Made by a program: the position numbers and the translations under genes. From positions 75,253 to 87,333 of the forward strand of contig DFYR01000040.1 in the NCBI GenBank assembly GCA_002383375.1: 12,081 bases of DNA. Direction: 5' to 3'. The stretch comes from Spirochaetaceae bacterium UBA4077. GTDB taxonomy: Bacteria; Spirochaetota; Spirochaetia; Treponematales; Rectinemataceae. This document shows, one piece after another, positions 1-7,224 of the stretch (the stretch's first letter is position 1; each line of letters starts with the position of its first letter). The notes beneath the pieces were generated by a model. The model did no database searches, was not told the origin of the DNA, and saw only the letters and a program-made list of their open reading frames with translations.

Positions 1-1475
1 TCGGCGAGGGCCACATCGGGTTCCATAGCTCCGGAAAGAATAAAGCGGAGCATTTTCCACATGATATTTTTATAGACGGCATAGCCTTGGCCCGGAGGGA
101 TCACCAGGCCGATTTCGGCACTCCGCGACAACTGTTCGTAGTAGCGGTTGCTCTCCCGGGTGGCATCCCAGGCCTTTTCATTGGCGGGGATCTTGGAGAG
201 GGCTGTGGTGAAGCGCTGCTGCACACCGATGCCGCAGAGATACTCCAGCAGTCTTTGAGCACTTACCGGCGAACGGGATGAGCGACTCATGGCAAAGCCC
301 TTAAAATCCAGCAGGGGAGCCACCGGGCGTCCTGTCGCAGGCACTAGGGGGTAGGGAGCGACCGCGAAGTCAAGGCCGATGCGCTCGAACTCTGGAATGG
401 AATAGGAGCCGCTCAGTATCATGCCGATTTCGCCCGAGGCAAAGCGCGCGACCATGGCGTCCCGCTCCAGGGCTTCCAGCCGTCCAGACTTTATCATATC
501 GAGCATCCAGGCTAAGGCTTTTTTTGTGCCCGGGTCGTCGGGGCGGACGCCCCCGTCAGGATCGCAAATCGCCGGCTTGCCGAATCCCGAAGCGAAGGAG
601 AGCAGCCAGTAGGCCGAATAGACATTCCAGGACAGGGGCGTCCGCCCCTTGGCCGCTATCGTGTCAGCGATTCGCTCCAGGTCGTTAAGCGTCCAATCCT
701 CGGGCAGGGCTTCGGAAATCAGCCTTGTGTTATAGAAGACAAGCTGGCTGTCGAAGTAAAAGGGAAGGGCCCAAAGCCTTCCGTTGAGCCTGAAGGCATC
801 CCTGCCTTTGACGGAGAGCGCGCCCGCATCGATCCTGTCCAGAGGCTGCAAGGCCTGGGTGCCTATCAGATCCGCCAGATTGTCCGATTGGATCATGAGC
901 AGGTCAGGCGGCCTGCCTCCTCCCCTGAGGGTTGTCAGGTACTTCGATCTGGTGTCGGGAACATCCAACGCCCTGACCTTGACCCCGCTCAGCCTGGACC
1001 AGCGTTCCAGCTCGGCTTTGAGTTGGGGCACCCCTTCCCAGGAGAGCCAAACCTCGAGCTCTTGCTCTTCAGCCTTGTCCCCTTGGATGGAAATCGAGCG
1101 CAGATTGTTAAATCGAGTGCCGTCGGCATAAAGATCCCATGTACCTTTAGCTGTAGGAATGAGAAAGATCGCTTGCAGCTTTTCGGCGAGTGTATCGTCT
1201 TCCCGAAGCAGCAGGCCTTTTGCATGCAGACATTCGAGTTTCCAGGCATCGATGAGGGGAGGGAGCAGTTCGGAGAGGGCAATCCCTTTTACATAGCCCG
1301 ATTCGGCAGGAACTTGGTAGCAGAGTTCTCGAAACGCCGCCTCGTCAGGTAGCCTAAGGGACGTTCCATTGAGCTTGAGTTCGAAGGCCGATAGGGAAGA
1401 TGCGCCCAACAAGGCTATAGCTATGACGAGAAGTGCCACCCGGTCCTGAAGCGGCCTGGGGCTGCGGCAATCCAT
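1..1475 (-). CDS. Family 1 extracellular solute-binding protein (ABC sugar type), 3'-truncated by window edge
   Basis: I translated the reverse strand from the ATG at 1475 and found 491 codons with no stop up to the window edge, so the C-terminus is missing. Residues 1-30 are a signal peptide (hydrophobic VALLVIAIALLGASS, likely cleavage after SLSA-30); there is no lipobox. Residues about 140-491 read as a MalE-like binding protein: a VWLSWEG strand, a region ending PPDLLMIQSD (189-198), GRLWALPFYFDSQLVFYNT (232-250), and ASGEIGMILSGSY (346-358), the usual 'small enough to be a sugar-binding protein' landmarks. Residues about 31-135 form an extra domain absent from ordinary MalE proteins. A purine-rich AAGGGGGAAG precedes the start. 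The substrate is probably a sugar or oligosaccharide, but this is not certain. Partner permeases would lie to the left, outside the window. The plus-strand open frames across this stretch are its shadows. Confidence 0.9.
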   Translation of the reverse strand, partial: MDCRSPRPLQDRVALLVIAIALLGASSLSAFELKLNGTSLRLPDEAAFRELCYQVPAESGYVKGIALSELLPPLIDAWKLECLHAKGLLLREDDTLAEKLQAIFLIPTAKGTWDLYADGTRFNNLRSISIQGDKAEEQELEVWLSWEGVPQLKAELERWSRLSGVKVRALDVPDTRSKYLTTLRGGGRPPDLLMIQSDNLADLIGTQALQPLDRIDAGALSVKGRDAFRLNGRLWALPFYFDSQLVFYNTRLISEALPEDWTLNDLERIADTIAAKGRTPLSWNVYSAYWLLSFASGFGKPAICDPDGGVRPDDPGTKKALAWMLDMIKSGRLEALERDAMVARFASGEIGMILSGSYSIPEFERIGLDFAVAPYPLVPATGRPVAPLLDFKGFAMSRSSRSPVSAQRLLEYLCGIGVQQRFTTALSKIPANEKAWDATRESNRYYEQLSRSAEIGLVIPPGQGYAVYKNIMWKMLRFILSGAMEPDVALA

Positions 1476-1604
1476 GCTTCCCCCTTTTCAAACACGGAAG
1501 GCTACGTCGTTTCCAGCGCAACCCAATGGCGTTCGACCGTGGGCTCTTCCTCGGGGGGCTTTATCCCCTGGACCTTTAGGATCGAAAGCTCGGTGGAATG
1601 TGAG

Positions 1605-1617
1605 GTCATACTATGAC
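1605..1617. promoter_or_regulatory. Perfect palindrome, candidate operator over the -10 box
   Basis: GTCATA-C-TATGAC is a perfect 6-bp inverted repeat around one central base. It covers the -10 box of the predicted minus-strand promoter completely, the position expected for a repressor site. Which regulator binds is unknown; no matching regulator gene lies beside it in the window. Confidence 0.45.
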
Positions 1618-1636
1618 AGCTTTAGCGGGTAGTCAA
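1608..1636 (-). promoter_or_regulatory. Predicted sigma-70 promoter of the solute-binding protein gene
   Basis: Read on the minus strand, TTGACT (1636-1631) is followed after exactly 17 bases by TAGTAT (1613-1608). This is a five-of-six -35 box and a four-of-six -10 box at ideal spacing. Transcription would start near 1601 and leave a leader of about 125 bases before the ATG at 1475. Prediction from consensus only. Confidence 0.55.
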
Positions 1637-1689
1637 GGAAAAGGCTTATTGCCATTGGTTCAGTTCTGAGCCCAGGTTTAATATAAGAG

Positions 1690-1718
1690 TTGCAGAGATC
1701 CTTAAATAGGGGTACTAT
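1690..1718 (+). promoter_or_regulatory. Predicted promoter of the small exported protein gene
   Basis: TTGCAG (1690-1695), a 17-base spacer, then TACTAT (1713-1718), a five-of-six -10 box. The start point would be near 1725, giving a leader of about 45 bases that is AT-rich. An alternative is TTGGTT (1655-1660) with TAATAT (1679-1684) at 18-base spacing. Consensus matching only. Confidence 0.45.
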
Positions 1719-1770
1719 CGAATATATCGTATTTAAAATGTTCATTATTATTCATCACGAGGAGGAGAAT

Positions 1771-2286
1771 ATGAAGAAGACAATTGCTGTACTGTTGCTT
1801 CTGGCTGTGGTAAGCGTCGGCGCCTTTGCCCAGGGCAAAACCAACATGGACAAGGGCGATTTCGCGGCTAGCATCGGCTTAAATCTCGGCTGGGGTTTCG
1901 GCGTGGGCGGTGGTGCGGAGAAGATTCTCGCGCGCTGGGATATCGCTGAGAAGATCCCTCTTACCTTCGGCGCGGCGGTCAAGGCGGGCGTTGATTTCTG
2001 GCCTGGTTTTGAAGCGACGATTGCCGGTCTCGGCACAGCGCACTTCGGTTTGGCCACCTTCACCGAGCTCCCTGAATGGGCTCGTAAATTTGACTGGTAT
2101 ACCGGTCTTGGCCTCGGCATTGGTATTGGCGGGTCGGCTGGTTTTGGTATTGGCTTCGCCTCAGGCGGCGGCGTGAGCTACCACATAAACCCCAGCCTTG
2201 CGGTTATCGCCGAGTCCTTCTATGCCGTACACTTCAATAGGAGCGGCCACGGAATGTCCACTATCGGAGTCCAGTTCAAGCTGTAA
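1771..2286 (+). CDS. Small glycine-rich exported protein, probable outer-membrane beta-barrel
   Basis: The frame is open from 1690, but I choose the ATG at 1771. It follows a strong GAGGAGGAG ribosome site (about 1759-1767) and begins a clean signal peptide: MKKT, a leucine/valine-rich core, and likely cleavage after AFA-20 before a Gln. The mature protein is about 151 residues. It is rich in glycine with alternating hydrophobic and small residues (LNLGWGFGVGGG; YTGLGLGIGIGGSAGFGIGF; GGGVSYHI), and it ends in aromatic/hydrophobic residues (GVQFKL), as beta-strand proteins of the outer membrane often do. It resembles small uncharacterised outer-membrane proteins of spirochaetes. I cannot assign a function. 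It stands alone as a single-gene unit with its own predicted promoter and a strong terminator just downstream. Confidence 0.8.
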   Translation: MKKTIAVLLLLAVVSVGAFAQGKTNMDKGDFAASIGLNLGWGFGVGGGAEKILARWDIAEKIPLTFGAAVKAGVDFWPGFEATIAGLGTAHFGLATFTELPEWARKFDWYTGLGLGIGIGGSAGFGIGFASGGGVSYHINPSLAVIAESFYAVHFNRSGHGMSTIGVQFKL

Positions 2287-2322
2287 AAACCGGTCAGCTC
2301 AAATCTGATACGATTTTTCTCG

Positions 2323-2353
2323 AGCCCTCCCTTCCCGGGGAGGGCTTTTTCTT
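2323..2353 (+). terminator. Rho-independent terminator
   Basis: AGCCCTCCC (2323-2331) pairs perfectly with GGGAGGGCT (2338-2346) around a 6-base loop, followed by TTTTTCTT. It lies 37 bases after the stop of the small exported protein gene and separates it from the transketolase cluster. Confidence 0.9.
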
Positions 2354-2397
2354 AGATGCCCCGTTGCGGGATGCCTTTGTCTGAAAGAGAAAAATTA

Positions 2398-2426
2398 TTG
2401 ACAGGCTAAAAAAGCTATGGTACCGT
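2398..2426 (+). promoter_or_regulatory. Predicted promoter of the transketolase-TRAP cluster
   Basis: A perfect -35 box TTGACA (2398-2403) is followed after 17 bases by TACCGT (2421-2426), a four-of-six -10 box. The expected start is near 2433, giving a leader of about 97 bases before the first ATG at 2530. The weak -10 box may mean that expression is regulated. Consensus matching only. Confidence 0.55.
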
Positions 2427-2436
2427 CATTATGTAA

Positions 2437-2460
2437 ATGTCAGACATCTGATATCTGATA
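2437..2460. promoter_or_regulatory. Candidate FadR-type operator and ATCTGATA tandem repeat
   Basis: ATGTC-A-GACAT (2437-2447) is a perfect 5-bp inverted repeat around one base. Its GTCAGAC core fits the GT-NNN-AC core known for FadR-subfamily GntR operators. Two adjoining copies of ATCTGATA-type sequence follow (2446-2453 and 2453-2460, sharing an A). The site falls just downstream of the predicted transcription start, where a bound repressor would block the promoter. The GntR regulator at 9656-10408 is the natural candidate; this pairing is inferred. Confidence 0.5.
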
Positions 2461-2529
2461 AAAAAATCTCGTTATCCTTCTGTACGATCTGTAAGAGCAG
2501 AGAATCGAAGATTGGAGGAGTCCGATTTA

Positions 2530-3351
2530 ATGAGCCAAGAAATTCGCAAAATAGAGGAATTAGCCAGAACTATCAGAAGGGATATTGTGGAAATGGTCTA
2601 TCTGGCCAAGGACGGGCATCCGGGGCCGGCTTTGTCGATCACCGATATCGTTGCCTCCCTGTATGGATCCTTGTTGAGGGTCAATCCCTCGGATCCCGAA
2701 TGGGAGGGGCGTGACCGGTTTATCCTCTCGAAAGGTCATGCCTGCCCTGCGGTTTATTCGGCCTTGGCGCGACGGGGATTCTTCAGCCCCGAACTTCTTC
2801 CCAGCCTGAGAGCCCTCGATTCCCTGCTCCAAGGGCATCCGGTGATGAAAAAAACCCCGGGCATCGACATGACCTCCGGCTCACTGGGCAACGGACTCTC
2901 CATAGGCGTCGGAATGGCTCTCGCTTCGGGCTACACGAAAAAAAACTTCGATGTCTTCGTCATCATGGGCGACGGTGAACTCCAGGAGGGTATTGTCTGG
3001 GAAGGAGCGCTCTCGGCATTTAAATATAAATTGGGCCGATTGATAGTCTTCGTCGATCACAACGGCTGGCAGAGCGGAGCCTCCTGCAACGACGTGGGCG
3101 GCTGCGTATCCGTCAAATCTCGCTTTGAAGCCTTCGGCTGGCACTGCCAGGAAATAGACGGCCACGATATAAGCGCGATACTACAGGCGGTTAAAAATGC
3201 CAGGGCGGAGACAAATCTTCCTTCGGTGATCATCGCCGAGACGGTTAAGGGTAAGGGAGTGCCCTTTATGGAGAACGACAATTCTTGGCATAAACGGGTT
3301 CCCAGCAAGGAACAGTACGAAGAAGCCATGAAAATCCTGGGAGGCTGCTGA
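2530..3351 (+). CDS. Transketolase N-terminal (thiamine diphosphate-binding) subunit
   Basis: This 273-residue protein is the N-terminal half of a split transketolase. Visible landmarks are GHPG (29-32), SKGH (67-70), GSLGNGLSIGVGMA (117-130), the diphosphate/metal motif GDGELQEG (147-154) with its partner Asn178 (VDHNGWQSG), GHD (211-213), KGKG (240-243), and SWH (252-254). With the next gene's product it would transfer a two-carbon ketol unit between sugar-type substrates in the cytoplasm. The frame extends upstream to a TTG at 2512, but I choose the ATG at 2530 because GGAGGAG (2514-2520) sits 9 bases before it. It is first in the cluster and ends one base before the C-terminal subunit. 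Split transketolases serve dedicated catabolic pathways such as apulose 4-phosphate cleavage (AptAB), so this pair need not belong to the housekeeping pentose phosphate pathway. Confidence 0.93.
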   Translation: MSQEIRKIEELARTIRRDIVEMVYLAKDGHPGPALSITDIVASLYGSLLRVNPSDPEWEGRDRFILSKGHACPAVYSALARRGFFSPELLPSLRALDSLLQGHPVMKKTPGIDMTSGSLGNGLSIGVGMALASGYTKKNFDVFVIMGDGELQEGIVWEGALSAFKYKLGRLIVFVDHNGWQSGASCNDVGGCVSVKSRFEAFGWHCQEIDGHDISAILQAVKNARAETNLPSVIIAETVKGKGVPFMENDNSWHKRVPSKEQYEEAMKILGGC

Positions 3352-3352
3352 C

Positions 3353-4303
3353 ATGAGTGAATACAAGGGAAGCAGGGAAGCCTTCGTCGCAGCGATGACC
3401 GATCTGGCTGACAAAGACCCCAGGGTGGTCTTTGTCTCCGCCGATTCGCTTAAGGCGGCCAGGGCCACCAACTTCGCGGAAAAATATCCCGATCGATATT
3501 TCGAGGCAGGCATTGCCGAGCAGAATGCGGTGGCCATGGCCGCCGGGCTGGCGGCCTGCGGGCTCAAGCCGTATGTGGTCACCTACGGCGGCTTCATAAC
3601 CATGAGGGCATGCGAACAGCTGAGGACCTTCTGCGCCTATACCGACTTGGATGTGACCTTTGGGGGACTCAACGGAGGCATGATAGGAGGAGAGCGGGAA
3701 GGGGTGACCCATCAGGCTCTCGAGGATATCGGTATTGTGAGGACTATTCCCGGAGTCAAGGTATTCGCTCCTGCCGATGCGGCCGAAACCTATGCCCTGG
3801 CCAAGGCTGCCGGAAGTCTAAAAGGACCGGTGTATTTCCGTCTGGGCAGCGGCCGAGAACCCGATGTCTTCTCTCCGGGAACGGAAGTCGAATTGGGCAA
3901 GCTGCGAAAAGTTCTGGACTATGGAAACGATGTGCTGCTTTTGTCTTCAGGCTTTGTTCTGGACAGAGTGCTCAAGGCTGCCGAACTGCTCAAGGCTGGG
4001 GGCATCGGCGCTAGCGTCGTTGAGGTGCATAGTCTTAAACCCCTGGATGCCGACGGCGTTGTCAGGGAACTGGAACGCTGCCAGGTTGCCGTGACCATTG
4101 AGGACCATACGGTGATCGGCGGGCTCGGGAGCGCCATAGCCGAGCTGGCGGCTGAACGCTGTCCCTGCCGCATACAACGTCTGGGAATTCAGGATGTATT
4201 CCCGGAATCGGGTCCCGCGAATACCCTGGCGGATAAATACGGTCTTTCGCCCCAGGCGATAGCCGATACCGCCCGCGCCCTGGCTGCCGGAAAGGGACGC
4301 TGA
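3353..4303 (+). CDS. Transketolase C-terminal subunit (pyrimidine-binding and C-terminal domains)
   Basis: This 316-residue protein is the second half of the split transketolase. The pyrimidine-binding domain comes first, with the catalytic glutamate in EAGIAEQNAVAMAAGLA (51-66; Glu56). GGFITMRACEQLR (79-91) and EGVTHQALEDIG (116-127) follow, with the histidine motif conserved in transketolases. The C-terminal domain starts near 190 (DVLLLSSG, 193-200; VVEVHSLKPLD, 222-232; VTIEDHTVIGGLGS, 247-260). The start ATG lies one base after the upstream stop, and its own stop TGA shares a base with the ATG of the next gene (TGATG). Translation is therefore probably coupled across all three genes, which suits equal production of the two subunits. 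The order and length match the tkt N/C pairs found beside TRAP or sugar transporters. The substrate cannot be read from the sequence. Confidence 0.93.
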   Translation: MSEYKGSREAFVAAMTDLADKDPRVVFVSADSLKAARATNFAEKYPDRYFEAGIAEQNAVAMAAGLAACGLKPYVVTYGGFITMRACEQLRTFCAYTDLDVTFGGLNGGMIGGEREGVTHQALEDIGIVRTIPGVKVFAPADAAETYALAKAAGSLKGPVYFRLGSGREPDVFSPGTEVELGKLRKVLDYGNDVLLLSSGFVLDRVLKAAELLKAGGIGASVVEVHSLKPLDADGVVRELERCQVAVTIEDHTVIGGLGSAIAELAAERCPCRIQRLGIQDVFPESGPANTLADKYGLSPQAIADTARALAAGKGR

Positions 4304-5544
4304 TGCGCGCCCCCCTCATGGTCAAGCTGCGGCGCGACTATGACAGGACCTGCATCCTGGACATAGAGGCCAGGGTCCGCGCCGAGGTAATGGCAAAGAT
4401 GCCCAGACTCGCGGCGAAGGCAAGGGTTGCCGTTGCCACTGGGAGCAGGGGTATTGCCCATATCGACAGGATCGTGAAGGCTACCGTGGACGCTCTGAAG
4501 GAGCTGGGCTATTCACCCTTCATCGTGCCCGCCATGGGCAGTCATGGAGGCGCCACCGCCGAAGGCCAGCGACAGACCATCGAGTCCTACGGCATAACCG
4601 AGGAGCGAATGGGGGCTTCCATCCTTTCTTCTCTGGATGTAGTTGAACTGCCCAGGGAGGACTGCCCTGTTCCAGTGTACATGGATGCCTTCGCGTACAA
4701 AGCCGATGCCACAGTCGTCGTAAACCGCGTCAAGATTCACACCGACTTCCACAGCGTACACGAGAGCGGCATCGTCAAGATGTGCGTCATCGGTCTGGGC
4801 AAACATGCCCAAGCCTTGGCGATCCACCGCTATGGGGTATACGGCCTGTCCAATTACATTCTTCCCGCAGCCAGGCAGGTGCTCAAGCACGGCAACATCG
4901 CCCTGGGCCTTGCGATCCTGGAGAATGCCTATGACCAGCCGCAGGTGATCCAGGCTGTACTCCCCGCGGATTTCGAAGTCGAAGACCGACGCCTTCTGGA
5001 CCTGAACCGCAGGACAGCTCCAAGGCTGCCTGCCGACGACATAGATCTCCTCTTCGTGGATCAATTGGGCAAGAATATCAGCGGCACCGGCCTGGATACC
5101 AATGTTATCGGTCGTACGCGGGTGAGAGACGTCCCTGAGCCGCAGCCGCCGCGAATCAAGGCGATAATCGTCTCCGATCTCACGCCCGAATCCCACGGCA
5201 ATGCCCTAGGCATGGGCTTGGCGGATTTTATAACAAAAAAGCTGGCGGACAAGATCGATTTCGCCGCCACCTACGAAAACGGCCTCACCAGTTCTTTTAA
5301 CCAGAGGGCGCACATGCCCGTGGTCGCTTCCAACGAACAACAGGCTTTTGCATGGACCCAGAGGATATGGGGCTCTGTGGATGTAGAACAGGCACGGATC
5401 GTGAGGATAAAGAATACCCTGGAACTGACCGAATTCTATGTCTCCGAACCCATGCTGGATGAGGTGCTGGCTATTCCCGGCACATCCGCGCTGGGAGAGG
5501 CTGCAGCGCTTTTTGACTCAGAAGGAGGATTACCGCGCTTTTAG
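4303..5544 (+). CDS. LarA-like protein (nickel-dependent lactate racemase family, DUF2088 type)
   Basis: This 413-residue protein belongs to the LarA/DUF2088 group of alpha-hydroxyacid racemases and epimerases. Visible motifs are VAVATGSRGI (42-51), PAMGSHGGATAEGQ (76-89; His81), VVVNRVKIHTDFH (138-150), ESGIVKMCVIGLGK (154-167; Lys159), His175, ISGTGLDTNVIGR (259-271), and DLTPESHGNALGMGLADF (292-309). From memory, Lactobacillus LarA uses His108, His174, Lys184 and His200, with the lysine holding the nickel-pincer cofactor. Here Lys159 and His175 have the same 16-residue spacing as Lys184 and His200, and His81 lies about where His108 would. That suggests cofactor binding but is not proof. 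The N-terminus overlaps the transketolase stop codon by one base. In this cluster it probably inverts a hydroxyl centre of the imported acid. No LarB, LarC or LarE cofactor-maturation gene is visible in the window. Confidence 0.8.
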   Translation: MRAPLMVKLRRDYDRTCILDIEARVRAEVMAKMPRLAAKARVAVATGSRGIAHIDRIVKATVDALKELGYSPFIVPAMGSHGGATAEGQRQTIESYGITEERMGASILSSLDVVELPREDCPVPVYMDAFAYKADATVVVNRVKIHTDFHSVHESGIVKMCVIGLGKHAQALAIHRYGVYGLSNYILPAARQVLKHGNIALGLAILENAYDQPQVIQAVLPADFEVEDRRLLDLNRRTAPRLPADDIDLLFVDQLGKNISGTGLDTNVIGRTRVRDVPEPQPPRIKAIIVSDLTPESHGNALGMGLADFITKKLADKIDFAATYENGLTSSFNQRAHMPVVASNEQQAFAWTQRIWGSVDVEQARIVRIKNTLELTEFYVSEPMLDEVLAIPGTSALGEAAALFDSEGGLPRF

Positions 5545-5614
5545 ATGCCCGCAGTCGGGGCAGTTAGCGCTTGTTTGGGAAATTAGGGAACGCATTGACG
5601 ATCCCTTTAATTTC

Positions 5615-5631
5615 GGGAGCCCTGGGCTTCC
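5615..5631 (+). other. Small hairpin upstream of dctP
   Basis: GGGAGC and GCTTCC can pair (with one G-T pair) around the loop CCTGG. The hairpin sits in the 111-base gap between the LarA-like gene and dctP, 11 bases before the AAAAAGGAG ribosome site. I see no convincing promoter in this gap. The role is unknown; it may modulate dctP translation or processing. Confidence 0.3.
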
Positions 5632-5655
5632 AGATCGCGTAAAAAGGAGAAAGCG

Positions 5656-6633
5656 ATGAAGAAAATTTTGGCCCTTGTTCTGGTGCTGATAGTTGCCGGA
5701 ACCGTAGCAGCCCAATCGGATTTCAAGGCGAACTACAAGGTCACCATGACCCAGACAACGAACCATCCCTATGCCTTGGGCGCCTATAAGTTGGGCGAAC
5801 TGATCAAGGAAAGGACCAACGGCCGCATCACCCTCACGGTGTATACCGACAGCCAGCTGGCCAAGGGTGAGCAGGAAATGATCCAAGCCCTCCAGATGGG
5901 CACCATCGACATCTATGTCGGCTCTACCGGCCCCGTGGGAAACTTCAGCCCCTCCATGAACATCCTGGACATCCCCTTCCTCTTCAGAGATGCAGAGCAT
6001 GTGGACAAGGTGCTCGACGGTCCGATCGGAACCCAGCTGCTGGCCGACTTGGACAAGCACCAGCTCAAAGGTCTCGCTTTTTGGGAAAACGGATTTAGGC
6101 ACTTTACCAACAGCCGTGAGCCGGTGAAGACCCCTGACCAAGGCAAGGGACTCAAGCTCCGCACCATGGAAAACAAGATCCACATGGCTGCCTTCAAAGC
6201 AGCCGGCATTTCCCCCACGCCCATGGCATGGGCTGAGGTTTATCCAGCCTTGCAGCAGAAGGTGATCGACGCCCAGGAAAACCCCATCGCGGTTATCTAC
6301 TCGTCGAAAATCTATGAAGTCCAGAAATACCTGAGCCTGACCGGCCACGTCTATTCGCCGGCTCCTGTCATCTTTAGCCTGGTCAAGTGGAATCGAATTC
6401 CTAAGGCCGATCAGGAAATCATTGCCCAGGCGGCCAAGGAAGTAGCGGCTTATCAGCGCAAGCTTAACCGCGACGCCGAGGAATCCAAGATCAAGGATAT
6501 GGAGTCCAAGGGAATGGTCGTGGTCAGGGATGTCGACAAGGCGGCCTGGCAGGCAGCCATGAAGCCCGCCTTCGCCGATTTCGAAAAGCAATTCGGCAAG
6601 GATAAGATCGACGCCATAATCGCAACGCGGTAA
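5656..6633 (+). CDS. dctP: TRAP transporter substrate-binding protein, DctP family
   Basis: This 325-residue periplasmic protein binds a carboxylate substrate and delivers it to DctQM. Residues 1-19 are a signal peptide (MKKILALVLVLIVAGTVAA, likely cleavage after AA-19). The rest follows the DctP pattern: HPYALGAYKLGELIKERTNGRI (37-58, start of lobe 1), EQEMIQALQMGTIDI (72-86), LDIPFLFRDAEH (104-115), GFRHFTNSREPV (146-157), LKLRTMENKI (167-175) with Arg169 as the conserved carboxylate-binding arginine, and AWAEVYPALQQKVIDAQENP (191-210). The length is typical. AAAAAGGAGA at 5641-5650 is a good ribosome site for the ATG at 5656. The membrane genes follow after a strong intercistronic hairpin. 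The substrate is probably an organic or sugar acid, inferred from the family and the neighbouring enzymes. Confidence 0.95.
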   Translation: MKKILALVLVLIVAGTVAAQSDFKANYKVTMTQTTNHPYALGAYKLGELIKERTNGRITLTVYTDSQLAKGEQEMIQALQMGTIDIYVGSTGPVGNFSPSMNILDIPFLFRDAEHVDKVLDGPIGTQLLADLDKHQLKGLAFWENGFRHFTNSREPVKTPDQGKGLKLRTMENKIHMAAFKAAGISPTPMAWAEVYPALQQKVIDAQENPIAVIYSSKIYEVQKYLSLTGHVYSPAPVIFSLVKWNRIPKADQEIIAQAAKEVAAYQRKLNRDAEESKIKDMESKGMVVVRDVDKAAWQAAMKPAFADFEKQFGKDKIDAIIATR

Positions 6634-6644
6634 TGACTGTTCGA

Positions 6645-6686
6645 GAATAGCCGCGCGACCTGCGAAAGCGGAGCGCGCGACTATTC
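6645..6686 (+). other. Strong intercistronic hairpin between dctP and dctQ
   Basis: GAATAG (6645-6650) pairs with CTATTC (6681-6686), and CGCGCG (6652-6657) with CGCGCG (6674-6679), with a single C/A mismatch between them. The inner part can fold further onto a GAAA tetraloop (6664-6667) closed by GC/GC. No T-run follows, so this is not a normal terminator. Its place directly after a binding-protein gene suggests a 3' stabiliser or partial processing site that keeps dctP mRNA more abundant than dctQM. Confidence 0.6.
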
Positions 6687-6722
6687 TTCCTCCGCTGCGC
6701 CAACTCCAGAGGAGCAATGTAC

Positions 6723-7223
6723 ATGCTTGTTCTATCGAAAATAAACACGGCCTTGGGCAAACTTGCCAATGCCCTTACGATCGTGTTCGTCGCAGGAATA
6801 GCGATCGTTATACCTGTAGAGGTTTTCAACCGCTATTTTACCGGCAACATGTTTACCTGGGCTACCGAGTTTTGCCAATATTCCTTTGTCTGGGCTTCCA
6901 TGATGGGCGCGGCGGCGGGCTTGAAAAACGGCGGCCAGGTCGCCGTAACGACGCTCAAGGAAAAGCTGGAAAAACGCAATTCCAAAAGAGCCGTAATGAC
7001 GCTCCAGGCTGTTGTCTATGTCATTATGCTCGTGTTCTTCGTCATCATGATTTATTACGGAATCGTCCAGACTATAGCCAACTTTAGGCAAGTCTCGTCC
7101 ACCATGAGCATACCCATGAGCCTGCCGTACGCCGCCCTCCCCCTCGGTTTTATCATGATGTTTCTCATCACTCTGGAGCAGCTGATCTCCCTGCCCGCAG
7201 AATACAAAACGGGAGGTAAATAG
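6723..7223 (+). CDS. dctQ: TRAP transporter small membrane subunit, DctQ family
   Basis: This 166-residue inner-membrane protein has four predicted spans, at about 13-33, 47-66, 91-114 and 134-156. An amphipathic, charged loop (about 77-90, KEKLEKRNSKRA) lies between spans two and three. The family signature around STMSIPMSLPYAALPLGF (126-143) is clear. DctQ forms the stator/scaffold for the DctM transport subunit. Two ATGs are possible, at 6717 and 6723; AGAGGAG ends at 6714, only 2 bases before the first but 8 before the second, so I prefer 6723. The stop codon lies one base before the dctM ATG, indicating tight coupling. Confidence 0.92.
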   Translation: MLVLSKINTALGKLANALTIVFVAGIAIVIPVEVFNRYFTGNMFTWATEFCQYSFVWASMMGAAAGLKNGGQVAVTTLKEKLEKRNSKRAVMTLQAVVYVIMLVFFVIMIYYGIVQTIANFRQVSSTMSIPMSLPYAALPLGFIMMFLITLEQLISLPAEYKTGGK

Positions 7224-7224
7224 A

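Noticed and set aside
784..1352. Plus-strand open frames of 115 and 154 codons in the first 1.4 kb
   Set aside because: They are antisense to the truncated solute-binding protein gene, which gives one continuous, recognisable protein from 1475 to the window edge.
1690..1770. A longer start (27 extra codons) for the small exported protein
   Set aside because: The extension begins inside the predicted promoter and would bury the signal peptide; the ATG at 1771 has a strong ribosome site and a clean signal sequence.
5530..6717. A 395-codon open frame on the minus strand opposite dctP
   Set aside because: It lies antisense to a gene with clear DctP motifs and signal peptide, shows no recognisable domain, and long antisense frames are common opposite GC-rich genes with this codon bias.
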